Source: Seriola aureovittata (taxonomy: Eukaryota > Chordata > Actinopteri > Carangiformes > Carangidae). From it: a stretch of 64,000 nt of DNA. Of this stretch, positions 36,549-49,139 are shown piece after piece. Position 1 is the stretch's first letter; every line of letters begins with the position of its first letter. The position numbers and the translations under genes are program-made. Location of the stretch: assembly GCF_021018895.1 (NCBI RefSeq), contig NC_079364.1, forward strand, positions 31,424,201-31,488,200, read 5' to 3'. The notes beneath the pieces are model-generated. The model ran no database searches and was not told the DNA's origin. It was given only the letters and a program-made list of their open reading frames with translations.

Positions 36549-36592
36549 GACAGATTTCTGCGTTCATAAAGACGAACCCTGTGATACTGTGG
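36549..36592 (+). CDS. adamts17: ADAMTS17 catalytic-domain mini-exon (44 nt)
   Basis: It follows TTTCCTTTTCAG, completes the split Arg codon, and ends before GTGAGT in phase 1. It encodes TDFCVHKDEPCDTV and the first base of a Gly codon. The two cysteines belong to the conserved disulphide set of the ADAMTS catalytic domain, and the FCVHKDEPCDTVG string is shared by ADAMTS17 and ADAMTS19. At 44 nt it is the smallest exon here. Skipping it would shift the frame, because 44 is not a multiple of three. Confidence 0.92.
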
Positions 36593-39500
36593 GTGAGTAC
36601 AATTATGTATCACGCTCTCTAACACACATGCACACACACACACACTCACTTTCTCACTTTCCTATTCACTTTAATGGAAAAGTGGTTTCAGACTTTTGGG
36701 CGCTACTGTAGATGCAGGTCTGATCTGCAGTTGATGGAAGTGCTTGTTTTGTGGCTGGTATTGTATTGAACTTGTGAGTCTGTGTGTGTGTGTCATCATG
36801 GTAAAATGTGTTCCTGGAGACGCCTACCACAGCAGGAAGTACCACAGAGGTGGTTTTGAGTAGTTTGGCAGGTCGATATGTCTCTGTCTGTCTGTGGACA
36901 GATCTTTGTCGGTGCAATAATATCACAGCCTGCGAGATACATTCACAAGACATAACAGGTGTGTAGCTGAAATAAAGATGAAGGCTGAGTTCTAGGATGG
37001 GTGGGGTCCAACCCATGAAAACTGAATACTCATGTCATAAACTCATGGGTCAGAATGTCAACATGCCGATGGGTATCATGTCTGGTGTGGTCCCATTGCA
37101 AGATGGTCTTTAGATTGAGGTTATAGCTGTTAAAACTTGGTTTAATCATCCACCCTAGTTTTGTGTCTGCATATTAATGTTGCACTACATCCACCTTCGC
37201 TGCTGCCATGCAAGAGTTATCACACAGCAGCTAGATTCAAACTGTTTAACCTTAAGCCAGCACATATTTTCAGACAGTCTCTCCTGGAAGTCCTTCATAG
37301 TGTTGCACTTGGTTGTTCACACAAAGACTGTCAGACACAGCAGCTTTGTCACCTCCACACTGTGTAAGCAGAGTTATCTAACACTTGGTATCCATGTGAA
37401 GGCTGGTCTTTTTATTTATTTCCCTTTTGTTTTGTTTTTTTTTGCTTTTTCCCCACGAGGCTTCTTTTATTTATTCCATGGTGACACTTGATTGTCAATC
37501 AACCTCTTGGGGCAGGATCAACAATTCTAATCTGTCATTCGTCACAGAAACAGACAAAATGAGAAAATGATCTATCTATATTAGTATGTGTTCACTGCAC
37601 ACTCAGCTTGCAGTAACCGAGACCTGACTCAGGACTCAAGTAGGACAGGCTCCATATTATAGTCAGTCTAACTGGGTCCAGGTTCTCTTGTCACAAATAT
37701 CTAGTCTGCATGTTAGTAAGCTACTATCAGCTGATAATGTGGTGCGTTGGAATCATTGCTGATGGGAAATATGTTTTTTACGTCGTACCTCTGACCACAG
37801 CAATTTTCATTGAGGTCAGACGTGAGCTTGTACCTGTGAACCACATTCAGCAGTGAGGTCCTGAAGTGCACCTGTGCAGCACAACAATGCAGTAACATTG
37901 CAGGGTGTTGCAAAAGCTGTGTTGTGTTGCAAGGTTCAACACTTTTGCTGGATAAACCTGAATTTATTTGCCAGAGCTCGGCTCTGCACCTCTGTGCTGT
38001 CAACACAGTGGCCTTATTGAAATGAATGGACTGCAATAAGTCTGAACGTAGACTCCCATTGAACATATATTCAAAAAGTTTATTGGCGACATATTTCATG
38101 ATGAGGCAACTTAAAGCAGTTGTTGGTTCAGGAAAGATTGTGGCTTGAAGAACATAACGGGACATGTTGACATTTTCAGAGTTTAATCAAAACCATCAAC
38201 ACAAATCAAGTATTTCAGTATCATATACCCAACAACGCGTTGGATGCGGGATGTGAACTCTGCTCTCTGTTGTCCTAAACTTTGAGTTTCAAACCATCCA
38301 CAACCTGTTTAGTAACATCACTTTTCCTGGATTGGAAACAAATGTACCAGTGAATGTGATCCAGGCAGCAATTATGTTTCTTCTAAAAGGTACGTGGCAA
38401 AAGAAATTAGTAGCATGTAAATATTCTTTATAGGAGCCAGGGTTGCTGAAGAATGGTCGACTCTGTGCAGTCCTGTTCCTTTTCCTACATGGATTTCTTC
38501 TGCGTCTGTGAACCTCTCTGTTTCAGTATTATGTAATGTTGGACCACTTCCATTCACAGTTGTGATTTATGCCCTTGGAAGTCAAAGAATTGGCCTCAGG
38601 CCATAAAAGCCAAAGCAGTTTTCTTTTGTGCTTGTTTCCCTATTTGACCATATGAGCTCAGAGCGTGTATTCTTTTTTTGGCTCAGAGTATTTAGTTTAA
38701 CAAAGGGCACAAACTTTCCTTGCAGTGTAGATGATGTTGAGACAGAATGAAAGTAGTAAAGAATTCAGAAAATCAGAGGAATAGTGCAAAGACTTTATCC
38801 GAGTCAGACAGTGTAATATACTGCCACCTGAGTTCCTCAAAGAGCAGGAAAGCCTTAGAAGTTTTGTCACAGGGAAGCCTTGTCATATAAAATACACCTT
38901 TGATCAGAGTCCAGTAAATCTACTGATTTTCATACGAGGAGGAATTCCCCTTTTCAAATAGGAAGTGTGAATGTTTCCACACTCACAGTGTCTAAAGCTG
39001 AAATTAAGAGAGGGCCCCCTGACACTTTTAATCTCTTTTTATGAGGAGAAGCTCTGTGTATGTGTGTGCGTGCATGCATGTGTATGCACTAGTTGAAGTG
39101 TTTGAGTATGTTGCATGTGTGACTGGCTGTCTGGTTTCCTGTCTGGCCTCATAGTTTCAATTGCTGCTCTGTTGCCAGGAGTCATCAAGCTTCATATCAC
39201 GTTCAAAGGAATTTAGATGAATTTGCATGTTGGGTATTTATTGTAAATAAAGATTTCTTGATGGAAAGTTGTGTGGCTCTAGGTTTGGGTATTTTGGGAT
39301 ATTTATATATACTTAAATAGTGTTTTTTCATGTGACAACATGTGGTATAGCCACACACATTTTCATCATAGTTTAGTGTAATGGCAGATAAAGCTGCCTC
39401 CCTGTCCAATTAAAGAGCCATCTCACAGTGGATAAGGGTCAGGTGGAAGAAGCATTAGGATGAGAAAATGAGCAGGGATCTCTCTTCCAGGATGGGCTGT

Positions 39501-39964
39501 ATAGAGCACCATAGAAAAATGTACCAGTATGAAGAGTATCACCTGGGAGGGCGTCAAGCAACAACCAGGTGCCATCAAACAGACCATGTCTCTTAAATCA
39601 TCAATTAAAATCTCCCCTCCCTCCTGTTGGTGCCCATGTCAGGGTGGAAAAGTGCACAACTTTATCATTTTTGATTCCTCAGTAAAGGAGTTTGGTGAGA
39701 AACTGGACCCAACTTTGAACTGAGAAGTCTAATCAGCAAAAACAAGTGCTACTTTGGGCATTGCACCACGGATGGATTCTGAGACAATCTTGCCATGTCC
39801 CACCAGAGTGACATGAAGATCAAAAGCACGTCTCCTGGGAATGGTTGTTGTTTCGATGAAACTTTCGGCGGCTGCTCATGTCTCTAGAGCAGTAGTGTCC
39901 ACCTGTGGGCCACAGCAGGTATTGTAAGTGAGTCAACAAATCATTTGAAAAATAGTTCAAATTT

Positions 39965-40125
39965 GTTTTTTATGGGATTTTTGCCTTTATTAAAGCCGCA
40001 AGACAGGATGGAGTGAGAGAGAGGGGGGATGACATGCGGCAAAGGACTCGAACCCAGGCTGTTGCGGTTAGGACTAAGCCTAAATGCTATGTCTACTACC
40101 AAGTGAGCCACAGAGGCGAGGTATT
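39965..40125 (-). mobile_element. tRNA-derived SINE, antisense copy
   Basis: The minus strand has a good tRNA-like A box (TGGCTCACTTGGTAG, just inside 40112-40098) and B box (GGGTTCGAGTCC at 40055-40044). A CT-rich body (CATCCCCCCTCTCTCTC) and a TTTAATAAAGGC tail follow. This order of an internal RNA polymerase III promoter, CT-rich middle and AAAGGC tail matches the copy at 59344-59540. It is a retroposed sequence, not a functional tRNA gene. Confidence 0.75.
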
Positions 40126-40565
40126 AAGGCCTATCACTGTCATTGAATTGAATGGCTCCCCAGAAACAGCACCTGTACTTTATAAAAATAATGAACAATA
40201 GATGCAACAAGACACACACATGCAATAAGATATGCAACAAAACAAAGAAAATGTACCAATTATAGTAATCAAAGATCCACATGAAAATATAATTTATGGC
40301 CCAATAGACATAAACTGTATCCTGACAATAAATCACCTGGTTCAGATCTCATACAGTTCTACAAACGGTTTTGGCAACTCACATCTTCAGAATGGTTAAC
40401 ATAATTAAAACACCAGGAAATATACCACCACACATGAATACCGCTTTCATTTCATTTGACATACAGTAACTTGTTTGAGGAAAGATCTTGGTTTGGGTTA
40501 AAATTACAAATTTCTTTACTGTGAGGAGACCATTGTCGTTATAATTTCAGTAATAACTACATGGA

Positions 40566-40908
40566 CTTACCAGTCTAGAAGAAAGGTTGAGAGTTCAGCA
40601 TCAAACTTCTTTCCTTCACTCACCAACAGCTGTCTCCAGAGGTGGAAACAAACACCAATGTTAACTCTTGTCTATCACGTCTTTTCTTCCACTGAAGTTA
40701 GCATGCTAACCGGCTAGCCCCGGCCCGTCTTGCCACATTCTGATAGTGACTCACTGTAGCCTTCCAGTCTGCCCTGAAGATGTAGTGCTGCTCAGAGGAC
40801 ATATTTTAATGTCTTGTCTTGTAAAAACAACGATGGCTGAAGCTGGTGTGAAGCAACAATCACCACCACACGCAAGAGCCATGTTTGGTGGTCAAATAGC
40901 ACCTTTAA
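40566..40908. mobile_element. TTAA-flanked MITE, copy 2 (left end lost)
   Basis: It shares CTTACCAGTCTAG, TCAGCATCAAACTT, CAACAGCTGTCTCC, GAAGTTAGCATGCTAACC, GCTAGCCCCGGC and GACTCACTGTAGCC with copies 1 and 3, and ends CAAATAGCACCTTTAA. The left terminal part seen in copy 1 is missing or reduced to a few bases. Confidence 0.65.
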
Positions 40909-41035
40909 GGTGAGGAATGATAATGGTAAAAAAAACAAAAAAAAACTGATAAAGTTTGTCCTTTGTGACCGATGGACAAGACTCATTCCCACAGCCACTT
41001 GAGATCTTTGTCACCTTCATGTATCATGTAATTAC

Positions 41036-41190
41036 ATCCTCCAAAATGACACATGTACAGTTGGATGAACACCTCTCTAAAACAGTTTCACCAAAAACTG
41101 AACATTATAACCTTCACAAAGGTAGGGCTTATTGCAGGACTGTTGTATTAGTTTCAGCTGGGTCTACCTAATAAACTGGCACTGAGTGTA
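41036..41190 (+). mobile_element. Tc1-like terminal fragment, matching 20752-20905
   Basis: It shares CCTCCAAAA, CACCTCTCTAAAACAG-like and AAAAACTGAACATTAT blocks with 20752-20905, and both end in a GTCTACCTAATAAACTGGCA / GTGTACCTAATAAAGTGGC terminus. This copy continues CTGAGTGTATA. It is a solo end. Confidence 0.65.
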
Positions 41191-42019
41191 TATGTTTTGG
41201 GGCTATTGGACAAAAACATAGCTTTAAAAAGATAAAATGGAATTGTTCAGAGGTTCTTTTTCATTTGAAGGCTTAACACATTTCCCAAAATGCATCCAGC
41301 ATACAGTGTTTAGTATCTTGGGGCTTGAACAAATAGGTTTGAACAAAACTTTTCTTCTTAATATACATTTGTAATGATGGATCCACTGGCAGGACTGGCA
41401 AGGTAAGAGTTGAGAGGCTTTTCCATAGACTACCAGTGTTGTATTGTTCAGTTACACAGTAAATAGCCATGTAATTACTAAGGAAAGGCCGTCATATGAG
41501 AGGTGGATGAACCTCACTGTACAGGCTCTGGTTGGCTCCTTAGTCTTACCCTACATAGCACTACTTTCCACACATTATCACATATTATCAGCATGCACAT
41601 AGCTATGAGGTAATGGAAGTAGATGCAGACAGAGGCAGCGCTGTGTGTTGGGAGGCATTGTCGCAGCTCCTGGCCATGCCTGGCTCTGCACAGCTCTGCC
41701 CTACCATAATACTCTCAACCTCCTAATCTTCCTGCACAATGAGAACACTCCTGCTCTTTGTGCAAGCAGGCCCAAAGTGTGTGACCCACTTTGAGCCTCA
41801 CTATAATCACAGCGCTCATTAAAGGTCCTGCTTCTAAACCTCTGCCACCAGCGTTTATCCTCCCTGCCTCTCCTCTCCAGGCCGTCTCAGGCTTCCTGTC
41901 AGAGGGCGCCCAAACACACAAAGGCCATGGAACTGCATTTGATGAGATTCAAGGGTCCCACAGTTGTTGATCTGTTACAACTGTACAAACATTTCCACTG
42001 TACCGTACATAGGGCGATG

Positions 42020-42780
42020 GGAATGACGAGGCATTTTTTGAATGAATGAACTTTATTTATATAACACCTTCCATGCAAACAATGCAGCTCAAAATGCTTT
42101 CTAAATAAAAAGGTTAAAAACACCATATACATACAAAAGGCTGGTTTGTGCATATGCTCAAAAAATGATTATAAAATAGCATTAACACAGCCATTGTTAC
42201 TTTAAAATATCACTTATAAAATAATATAATTATAATTCATATCATATAAAATAAAATATTATAAAATAATGTTTAGATAAATTGAGACAGTCAACTGTTA
42301 GTTATAAGCTTGGTTAAAAAGATATGTTTGTAGTTAATGTTTAAAACTGTCCACTAAGTCAGCAAGTCTGATATGTAACGGAGGTTTCCATGATTTTGGG
42401 GCATCGCGGCTAAATGCAGCATCCCCAAAGGTTTTTTGTGGCGACCCTGGGAATAGTTAAAGATGCAGCTGTGGAGGATTCGTGGAGGATCGTAGAAAGA
42501 TATGGAGTCTGTGATATAAGAGGGGATGAAACCATTTAGTGCTTTAAAAACTTTAAAACCAATTCTGTAAGATACAGGGAGCCAACAGGAGCAATACGTT
42601 CTCTCGTTTTAGTTTTTGTTAAAACCCTGGTAGCAGCTTTCTGGATGGTCTGTAGTTAAGCAGTAGCTGTTTAGGGTCGGCCAGTATACAGAACATTACA
42701 GCAGTCGACATGACTAGAAACAAGAGCATAAACAAGCTTTTCAGCATCTTGCTGGCTCAGTAAGATACAGTGGCTTTTTG
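42020..42780 (+). repeat. Dispersed teleost repeat, longer copy of the 3535-3690 family
   Basis: It opens with ATGAACTTTATTTATATAACA, then AATGCAGCTCAAAATGCTT. Further on come GGGGCATCGCGGCTAAATG, TAGTGCTTTAAAAAC, GAGCCAACAGGAGCAATACG, GAACATTACAGCAGTCGACA and CAGCATCTTGCTGGCTC. This is the block order of a frequent teleost interspersed repeat. I see no open frame of note and cannot name its class. Confidence 0.55.
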
Positions 42781-43383
42781 TGTTCTCTCATTTGGATATA
42801 TTTTTATTATTTGAATATATTATTGAAGCAGCACTAATCAATATCTCTATATTAACAGTGGCTCAAATGACTATGAGGCTCAAAGGGTCTTGGTTAAGAA
42901 AAGACTTTATCGTTGCAGAGGGAAATTTGCCTTGGACACACCATGCTGCCTGTACAGTAACACACATTGTTTTCTGTAACTTACTTTCAGTCATTTAACA
43001 TTTCCAATCTTTGTTGTTTGCTCTAATTTCCTGTGAAGGTTTTTGCATTACAGACACTCTGGACTGATCAGCCAGAGAAACAGCTGTTAGTTTTATTGAG
43101 TTGACTCTGAAATGATTTCGCTGGTTGATTAAATAAAGCGTTTCCACTTGATAATTCTGATTAATGCCATATTTCAAATTCAGCTACAGAAGCATCCATT
43201 GGTCCTCGCTGACTCTGACCTCAGTTCAGGATGTTGTTGTCTTCAGAAGCAGCTGACCTCTCAGCGGCAGGAGGACAAACGGCCTACTGGGTAACATCAG
43301 AAGTTTAATGTAGTATAGTATTTAATGTATTTCCCTGTGGGAATGACGTTTCACCAAACTCTCAAGAGGGAGAAAGATGCATG

Positions 43384-44110
43384 TCAGAGTCAGAGTCAGA
43401 GTCAGAGTCAGCGTCAGAGTCAGAGTCAGAGTCAGAGTCAGAGTCAGCGTCAGAGTCAGAGTCAGCGTCAGAGTCACAGTCAGAGTCACAGTCAGAGTCA
43501 GCGTCAGAGTCAGAGTCACAGTCACAGTCAGAGTCAGCGTCACAGTCAGCGTCAGAGTCAGAGTCAGAGTCAGAGTCAGAGTCAGCGTCACAGTCAGAGT
43601 CAGAGTCAGCGTCAGAGTCAGAGTCAGCGTCAGAGTCAGAGTCAGAGTCAGAGTCAGAGTCAGAGTCAGCGTCAGCGTCACAGTCAGAGTCAGCGTCAGA
43701 GTCAGAGTCAGAGTCAGAGTCAGCGTCAGAGTCAGAGTCAGAGTCAGCGTCAGAGTCAGAGTCAGAGTCAGAGTCAGAGTCAGAGTCAGCGTCAGCGTCA
43801 CAGTCAGAGTCAGAGTCAGAGTCAGAGTCAGAGTCAGAGTCAGCGTCAGAGTCAGAGTCAGCGTCAGAGTCACAGTCACAGTCACAGTTAGAGTCAGCGT
43901 CAGACTCACAGTCAGAGTCAGCGTCACAGTCAGAGTCACAGTCAGAGTCAGCGTCAGAGTCAGAGTCAGAGTCACAGTCACAGTTAGAGTCAGCGTCAGA
44001 CTCACAGTCACAGTCACAGTCACAGTCAGAGTCAGAGTCAGAGTCAGAGTCACAGTCAGAGTCAGCGTCAGAGTCAGAGTCAGAGTCAGAGTCAGAGTCA
44101 GAGTCAGCGT
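43384..44110 (+). repeat. Hexanucleotide (GAGTCA)n array, about 121 units
   Basis: About 727 bp are made almost only of three 6-base units: GAGTCA (most), GCGTCA and CAGTCA. A rare TTAGAG-type change marks two places. Lines 43621-43680 and 43741-43800 are identical, and a CAGTTAGAGTCAGCGTCAGA block recurs 96 bp apart (43885 and 43981). Because the unit is two codons and contains no stop in any frame, long open frames such as (SE)n, (VR)n or (LT)n on both strands are artefacts. Confidence 0.97.
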
Positions 44111-45939
44111 GGCTTTATACATTTGTTAAATGTACAAAAAAAACGAAAGAAATGTGATTTACTTCAGAAGAAGCCCTCGAACACTTTGAAAAACAAATTA
44201 TGGGACAGGAGGTAGAGTCTAGCAGTGTGACGGTATGTATCGTCCTTCACACATGTGTGTATGTAGATGCATTTTCTTGCTGCACAACAAATCGCCCCAT
44301 GAGGGACAAATATAATTAAACTTAAAAAAAAAAAAAAAAACTTAAATTGTAAACATGTTTTTTCTGTGGGACGTACATGAGGGAGATCAGAAACACTCCA
44401 GAAACACTTCGAAAGTGCTGCCAGAGTGGATTTCCTTTAAAATACATTTGTAGAAAACTCAACTGAATTTCTTTTGATATAGACAAAGATCTTGTTCTAA
44501 GGTTCATCCCAGTTCCCTCACATGCATTTTAGTCCCTCCCACTGAAGAGACAACGTGAGGAGAGAAATCATGGAAAAATGTTTTTAGAAAAATGAGACAT
44601 CATTTCCTCTTGAGCAACACTGCAGCATCTTTTGATGCTCGGAGTTTGTATTTGCCCATAGATGCACTGTCCAAATACCAATAGATGTCCACAGATACCT
44701 TCACCAGCACAGCTGTTTTTTAACTCTCTCTGGATGTTTCCTCTTAAAACTCAGTGTTTAACAAACATCTGCTCTTGCTTAAAAAACCTGCATTGTGTAA
44801 TTATACTGTAAACGGATCAATTAAACCACTGTGTGATTACATTTAAAACTGCAGTACATTTTTAATTTGCCACGGCATTTGTTGATCTAGTTATTGTGTG
44901 CAAATTCATTGTTTGATAATCACGGTTATGATTAGAATGTCTAAAAACCGCAATGATGTGATGCAGTTTCAAATCAGTCTGATCAGCTAGAGTGTCCAGT
45001 GATGAATAGATTTCCAATAGTGGTGCGTGTCGGTCAGCAAAACAGGTTGGTCTCATGTATCCTCAGGGATCCATGGAGTTTCTATAGGGGAGAAACAGAC
45101 GGACTAAAAGAAGATATTTAAACAAAGACAAACCCTGTTCTCATGTGTCAGCAAACTGATGGAAGTCTGACCCTGAAAAGCCTGGGTGAAGTGTGGTGGT
45201 GGGTGGGGCTGGGATGTAAGTAATATTCCTAGTAGTATCTTATTTCCTGTGTTTGCTTTACTGGAGCAGGGATGTAACTGGGAGATTAGGGGGTTGGTGG
45301 GATGTTGATGTTGAACGAAGGCCGGATGACTGGAGAGTCACGGTTGACTTCATGGAGTAGCTGCCGACTGGTGGGAGGTGATGCTGTACAAATCAGCTGA
45401 TTCTCACCCTGTGTGTGTATGTGAGAGGGAGAGAGAGAACCAGAGAGACAAAGAGAGTAGGTTACAACAACACACTCACACAGTGTCTTTGTATGAAGGG
45501 CACAAAGAGAGATCACACAACATCTGTGATTTAGAAATGGTTTAAAGCTGGATAAACAGCAGAGCAATATCCATTGCAAGATATACAGGCGGCCTGTGCT
45601 GACGAAGGCGGGAAACACAACAAACTTTACCATCCCAGTATACAGAAAGGCAAAGCCTGGGCTCCAGATTGCACAAACTGGCAGCGTAGCTCACAGTCAA
45701 GTCTCCTGTGTTAACGTTCAATCCCGAGCGGTGGTTGCTTGTGTCTGCCTTTACGGTCATTATCCAATATGAGGAGCTCAAAAAGAAGCTGGACACAGCA
45801 TATTTTATAGTGAAAGACATGATGCCAGTTAGAATGGTGGAAAAAACAGGTTTGAAGAGATGAAAGTGGATGATTCAGGTTTAAAGTCCCAGGATGGTAA
45901 CATGTCTCAAGAGCAGCACTACCACAGCTTTGTGCAGAG

Positions 45940-46055
45940 TGCAGGGGAAAAGTAACGGTGACGTTATTAAATGCATATATTGATAATTACCAATATCAGT
46001 CTATAGGAAATAATATTATGATGGTATTTCTGGCCATAGCGCACAGCCCTACATA
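45940..46055. mobile_element. hAT-like terminus, right end only
   Basis: It contains AACGGTGACGTTATTAAATG and ends TATTTCTGGCCATAGCGCAC then AGCCCTA, close to the CGCCCAGCCCTAG end of the element at 10805-11578. No clear left end was found. Confidence 0.4.
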
Positions 46056-47461
46056 TTAACCACAACTTGTAGTCTTCCTCAGTGGCAGTGTTGTAGGTGC
46101 TGTCACCTGACCTGAGTGTGGGACTTCTGTCATGTCATTACAAGTAGTCTCTGTTAAAAGATGATCTCTGGCATTGGATGTGGATGGCCTCAATGACCTT
46201 TGACCTCATCCCAGAGGATGCTGTGAGCGAATTTGGACTGGTGTTCATAGACAGTATGTTTGCAAATATAGTTTGTGTACAAGTTTTACAAGTGTGGTCA
46301 GGATTTTGTGTAAATACGTGTGCAAACACTTACATCACTTCATTAGGTAGACGTGTACAATTTAATGCAATCCTTCTTTCAACTACCTTATATTGAAAAG
46401 TAAAATGCTCATTGTTATTTCTGCACGTGCACATGTGATTTTGTGTGTATGTTTATGTGTGCATCACTGTGAGTGCATGTATGAGTGGAGGAGCCCACTA
46501 ACTTGTGTTTAAATACATGTGTGTGACTGCACGTGTGTATATCTGTGTACAGTACGTCTGTGTAGCATTTTGCATTTGTGTGTAGTGTGTATATAGGTGG
46601 GGGAGGTTAGTGTGACATCAAGGTCAGTGGGGTCAATCTATGGTGAACCAGTATTTGCATGCGTTTATGTGCAAGCATGTGTGCATATATGTGTGTGCAT
46701 GTATGTGTGCGTGAGAGGCTGAACAAAGCGTCTCTTCCAGGCTGACTCAGGCCTGTGTTGTCAGCACTGGGAGCTTCGACTGCCCAGGATTCAGTGGCTC
46801 ATTGGAAAGCCCTTCATGTTGTAACGGCTAATTAGCGCAAAATAAATGGCTGGCCGAAGCTGCTTGTGGGCAGCACAGTGCTGTGAGTCCAGAGGCCTGA
46901 TCAGGCTTTGTGGCTCTTTTGAGGCTGTCTGGCTGGATGTGCTGCCAGCTATGTGAGCCAACACATCAGTGTTTGATCAGCCAGCTAGCCCCTAACACCA
47001 AGTCAAAACCCAGCACTGATAACCACAGCGCTGTGGATCGCAGCTCTTTGTCTAGGGGCTTTAGCCTCAGAAGTGCTGGCTTCAACGGATCTTTGATGCT
47101 GCAGAAAATCTCAGCCACATCTCTGACCTCACTGTGGAACTTCACCACTCAGCTCTGTTTTATTCACATGGGCTTTATAGGGCCGGTTTGGTAAAGACTC
47201 GCTCAGTACCAGCGTCCAGTGTCATTTAAGAGGAATCTGATCCGCTAATGAGGACCTCCGTCCATGGACCAAACATGGCGGGTCATTCATTCCAATGAAA
47301 GTTTTATGTGCTTTCCTGACTGCTTGGAGACATGAATGACAATATGTGGATGGTGAGTTGGTAGTTTTTAACCGTTTGAACCCAGTTGAACAACAGCAAA
47401 TGTAAACGGTTCTGCCTATTGCGTGTGAGAGGAAACAAAATTGCTACACAGATTATGCGCA

Positions 47462-47640
47462 CCAGCGTTGGAATGTATTTAATTACTATTCAAATACAGT
47501 AATTGCATACAATTTAGAGGCATTTTGTACTTTATATCCATTATTGCCACTTTATATTTGTACTCTACATTTCAGAGGAAAATATTGTATTTTTTTTATC
47601 TGACAGCTATAATTACTTTGTAAGTATAAGTTATTTTGGA
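47462..47640 (+). repeat. Dispersed teleost repeat end
   Basis: CAGCGTTGGAATGTATTTAA, then TTTTGTACTTTATATCC, GTACTCTACATTTCAGAGG and AAATATTGTATTTTTTTT. This follows the block order of a common fish DNA-transposon-like repeat (CAGTGTTGGAAAGTAA... type). The 3' limit is unclear. Confidence 0.5.
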
Positions 47641-48033
47641 GATTAAAATTTTATATAAAAACACACGATAACCTTGTAAAATAGAACACATTGTTAAAAC
47701 CCTTTTGGCGTGTGATCCATTATAAAGAATCTGTCTTGTTGGGACCCCGAGTTGAATATTTTGTTTGTGAAAAATGTATTTCTCCTCTAAACTTTTTTCT
47801 TGGTTTCATTTGAATTATTTTACAAAATCAGCAAAGATCACAGAGGAGTAGAAAATATTTAACACTAATACAAATATATAAATTTGTGTAGGAGAACTGT
47901 TTGTCCTCATATCCAGTTCTTATTAATCACGTCACTAACCCCCAGATTTCTCCTGTGACGCTACACTGCAATAGTTAAAGTTTCAGGCAGTTTAACATGT
48001 AGTTATGTATTGATGCATTAAAAAGTTTAACTG

Positions 48034-48549
48034 TTAAAAGGAGCCATGTATAAGTTTTACTATTGCTACATAGCCAACGTTAGCATTAACAGCTGTTTAT
48101 TTACCAGTCTAGAGGAAACGCCGGTCTGTGTATACATGGGTGGTGAGGGTTGATGCCAGGTATCGTATCCTCTGTACGGTTTTACTGGTTTTCCTGGCAA
48201 CCCATCTTCCCCAGAAACGTTCAGCATCAAACGTTGTTCCTTTACTCATGAAGACAGATCTCCAGCAGTGGACACCAACCCTCTTGCTTTGCTTCTATTT
48301 CTATCACTTCTTTTCATCTACTGAAGTTAGCATGCTAACCAGCTAGCTCAGACGCGCCCAAATTGTCTGGTCACTTTCCGATACCAAGTCACTGTCACGT
48401 CCAGTCTGCTCTAAGGAAGTAGGTCCGCTCAGAGGATGTTTTATTACCTCTTGTATACATGACGATGATGCTCTTTGGAAGACTGGTAAGTAAAAAGCTG
48501 CTAATGCTAACGTTGTAACAATAGCAAAACTTACAAATAACTCCTTTAA
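48034..48549. mobile_element. TTAA-flanked MITE, copy 3, with long terminal inverted repeats
   Basis: The left arm (48034-48094) reads TTAAAAGGAG, then TATAAGTTTTACTATTGC and AACGTTAGCATTAACAGCT. The reverse complement of the right arm (48496-48549) reads TTAAAGGAG, then TGTAAGTTTTGCTATTG and AACGTTAGCATTAGCAGCT. The arms are about 55 bp, end in TTAA on both sides, and enclose the core shared with copies 1 and 2. This is the most complete copy. It has no transposase. Confidence 0.75.
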
Positions 48550-49087
48550 GCTACTAAAACACTTTGGTTAAGATTGTAGTTTTGGTAAAATATAGGAGGG
48601 CTAAACTTTCCCTGTTTCGTGTCATGTTGCACTTATTCTGTTAACTAATATTAACCAATACCACCAACTTTTCCTAACCTGAATCAAGTGTTATGAGTTG
48701 CCTAAACAGAACCATAAAAATTTTGAAACCAGGGTCGAGGTGAAAGAGTTTCTACCTGTCCTGAATGAGCACATTCTCTGCTGTTGGTTACCAACATGAA
48801 GTATGAGGTGTTCAGTAAGTACTAACTGTGCATTTTTATGTTGGTTTAACTCTGAATATCATGAGGAAGAGATTGGCTTTCTTTCAGATTCTGGAGGATC
48901 TGGTGACCTATTTGGTCACTTGCAAATATATATTACAACTGATGCGTCCAATGTAGCGATTACACACGAGGGAGGCTATGACAGCAGACGTTTCATCCTT
49001 CATTCACATGTGTAGCTGTTCAGTACAGGTAGAAACACTTTACGTTAGATGTGGTCGACAGTCATCTGACTTTTGGGTCCTGTTGTA

Positions 49088-49088
49088 T

Positions 49089-49136
<48 letters not shown>
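49088..49136 (+). repeat. (TG)n microsatellite
   Basis: About 22 TG units with one TA change near the start and a GTGC end. Confidence 0.95.

Positions 49137-49139
<3 letters not shown>

Noticed and set aside
39965..40125. Functional tRNA gene on the minus strand (good A and B boxes)
   Set aside because: The A box to B box region does not fold to a full tRNA, and it carries a SINE body and AAAGGC tail.
43384..44110. Array of AP-1 or CRE sites
   Set aside because: The units give AGAGTCA and GCGTCA, not the full TGAGTCA or TGACGTCA, so only half-site resemblance exists.
43322..44157. Open frames of 188-266 codons made of LT, VR, SE or SQ dipeptides
   Set aside because: All come from the hexanucleotide array. 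No start context, no conserved flank and no splice structure support a protein.
46910..47194. Open frame of 94 codons on the + strand
   Set aside because: No similarity to known domains, an overlapping frame on the other strand, and no ADAMTS residues.
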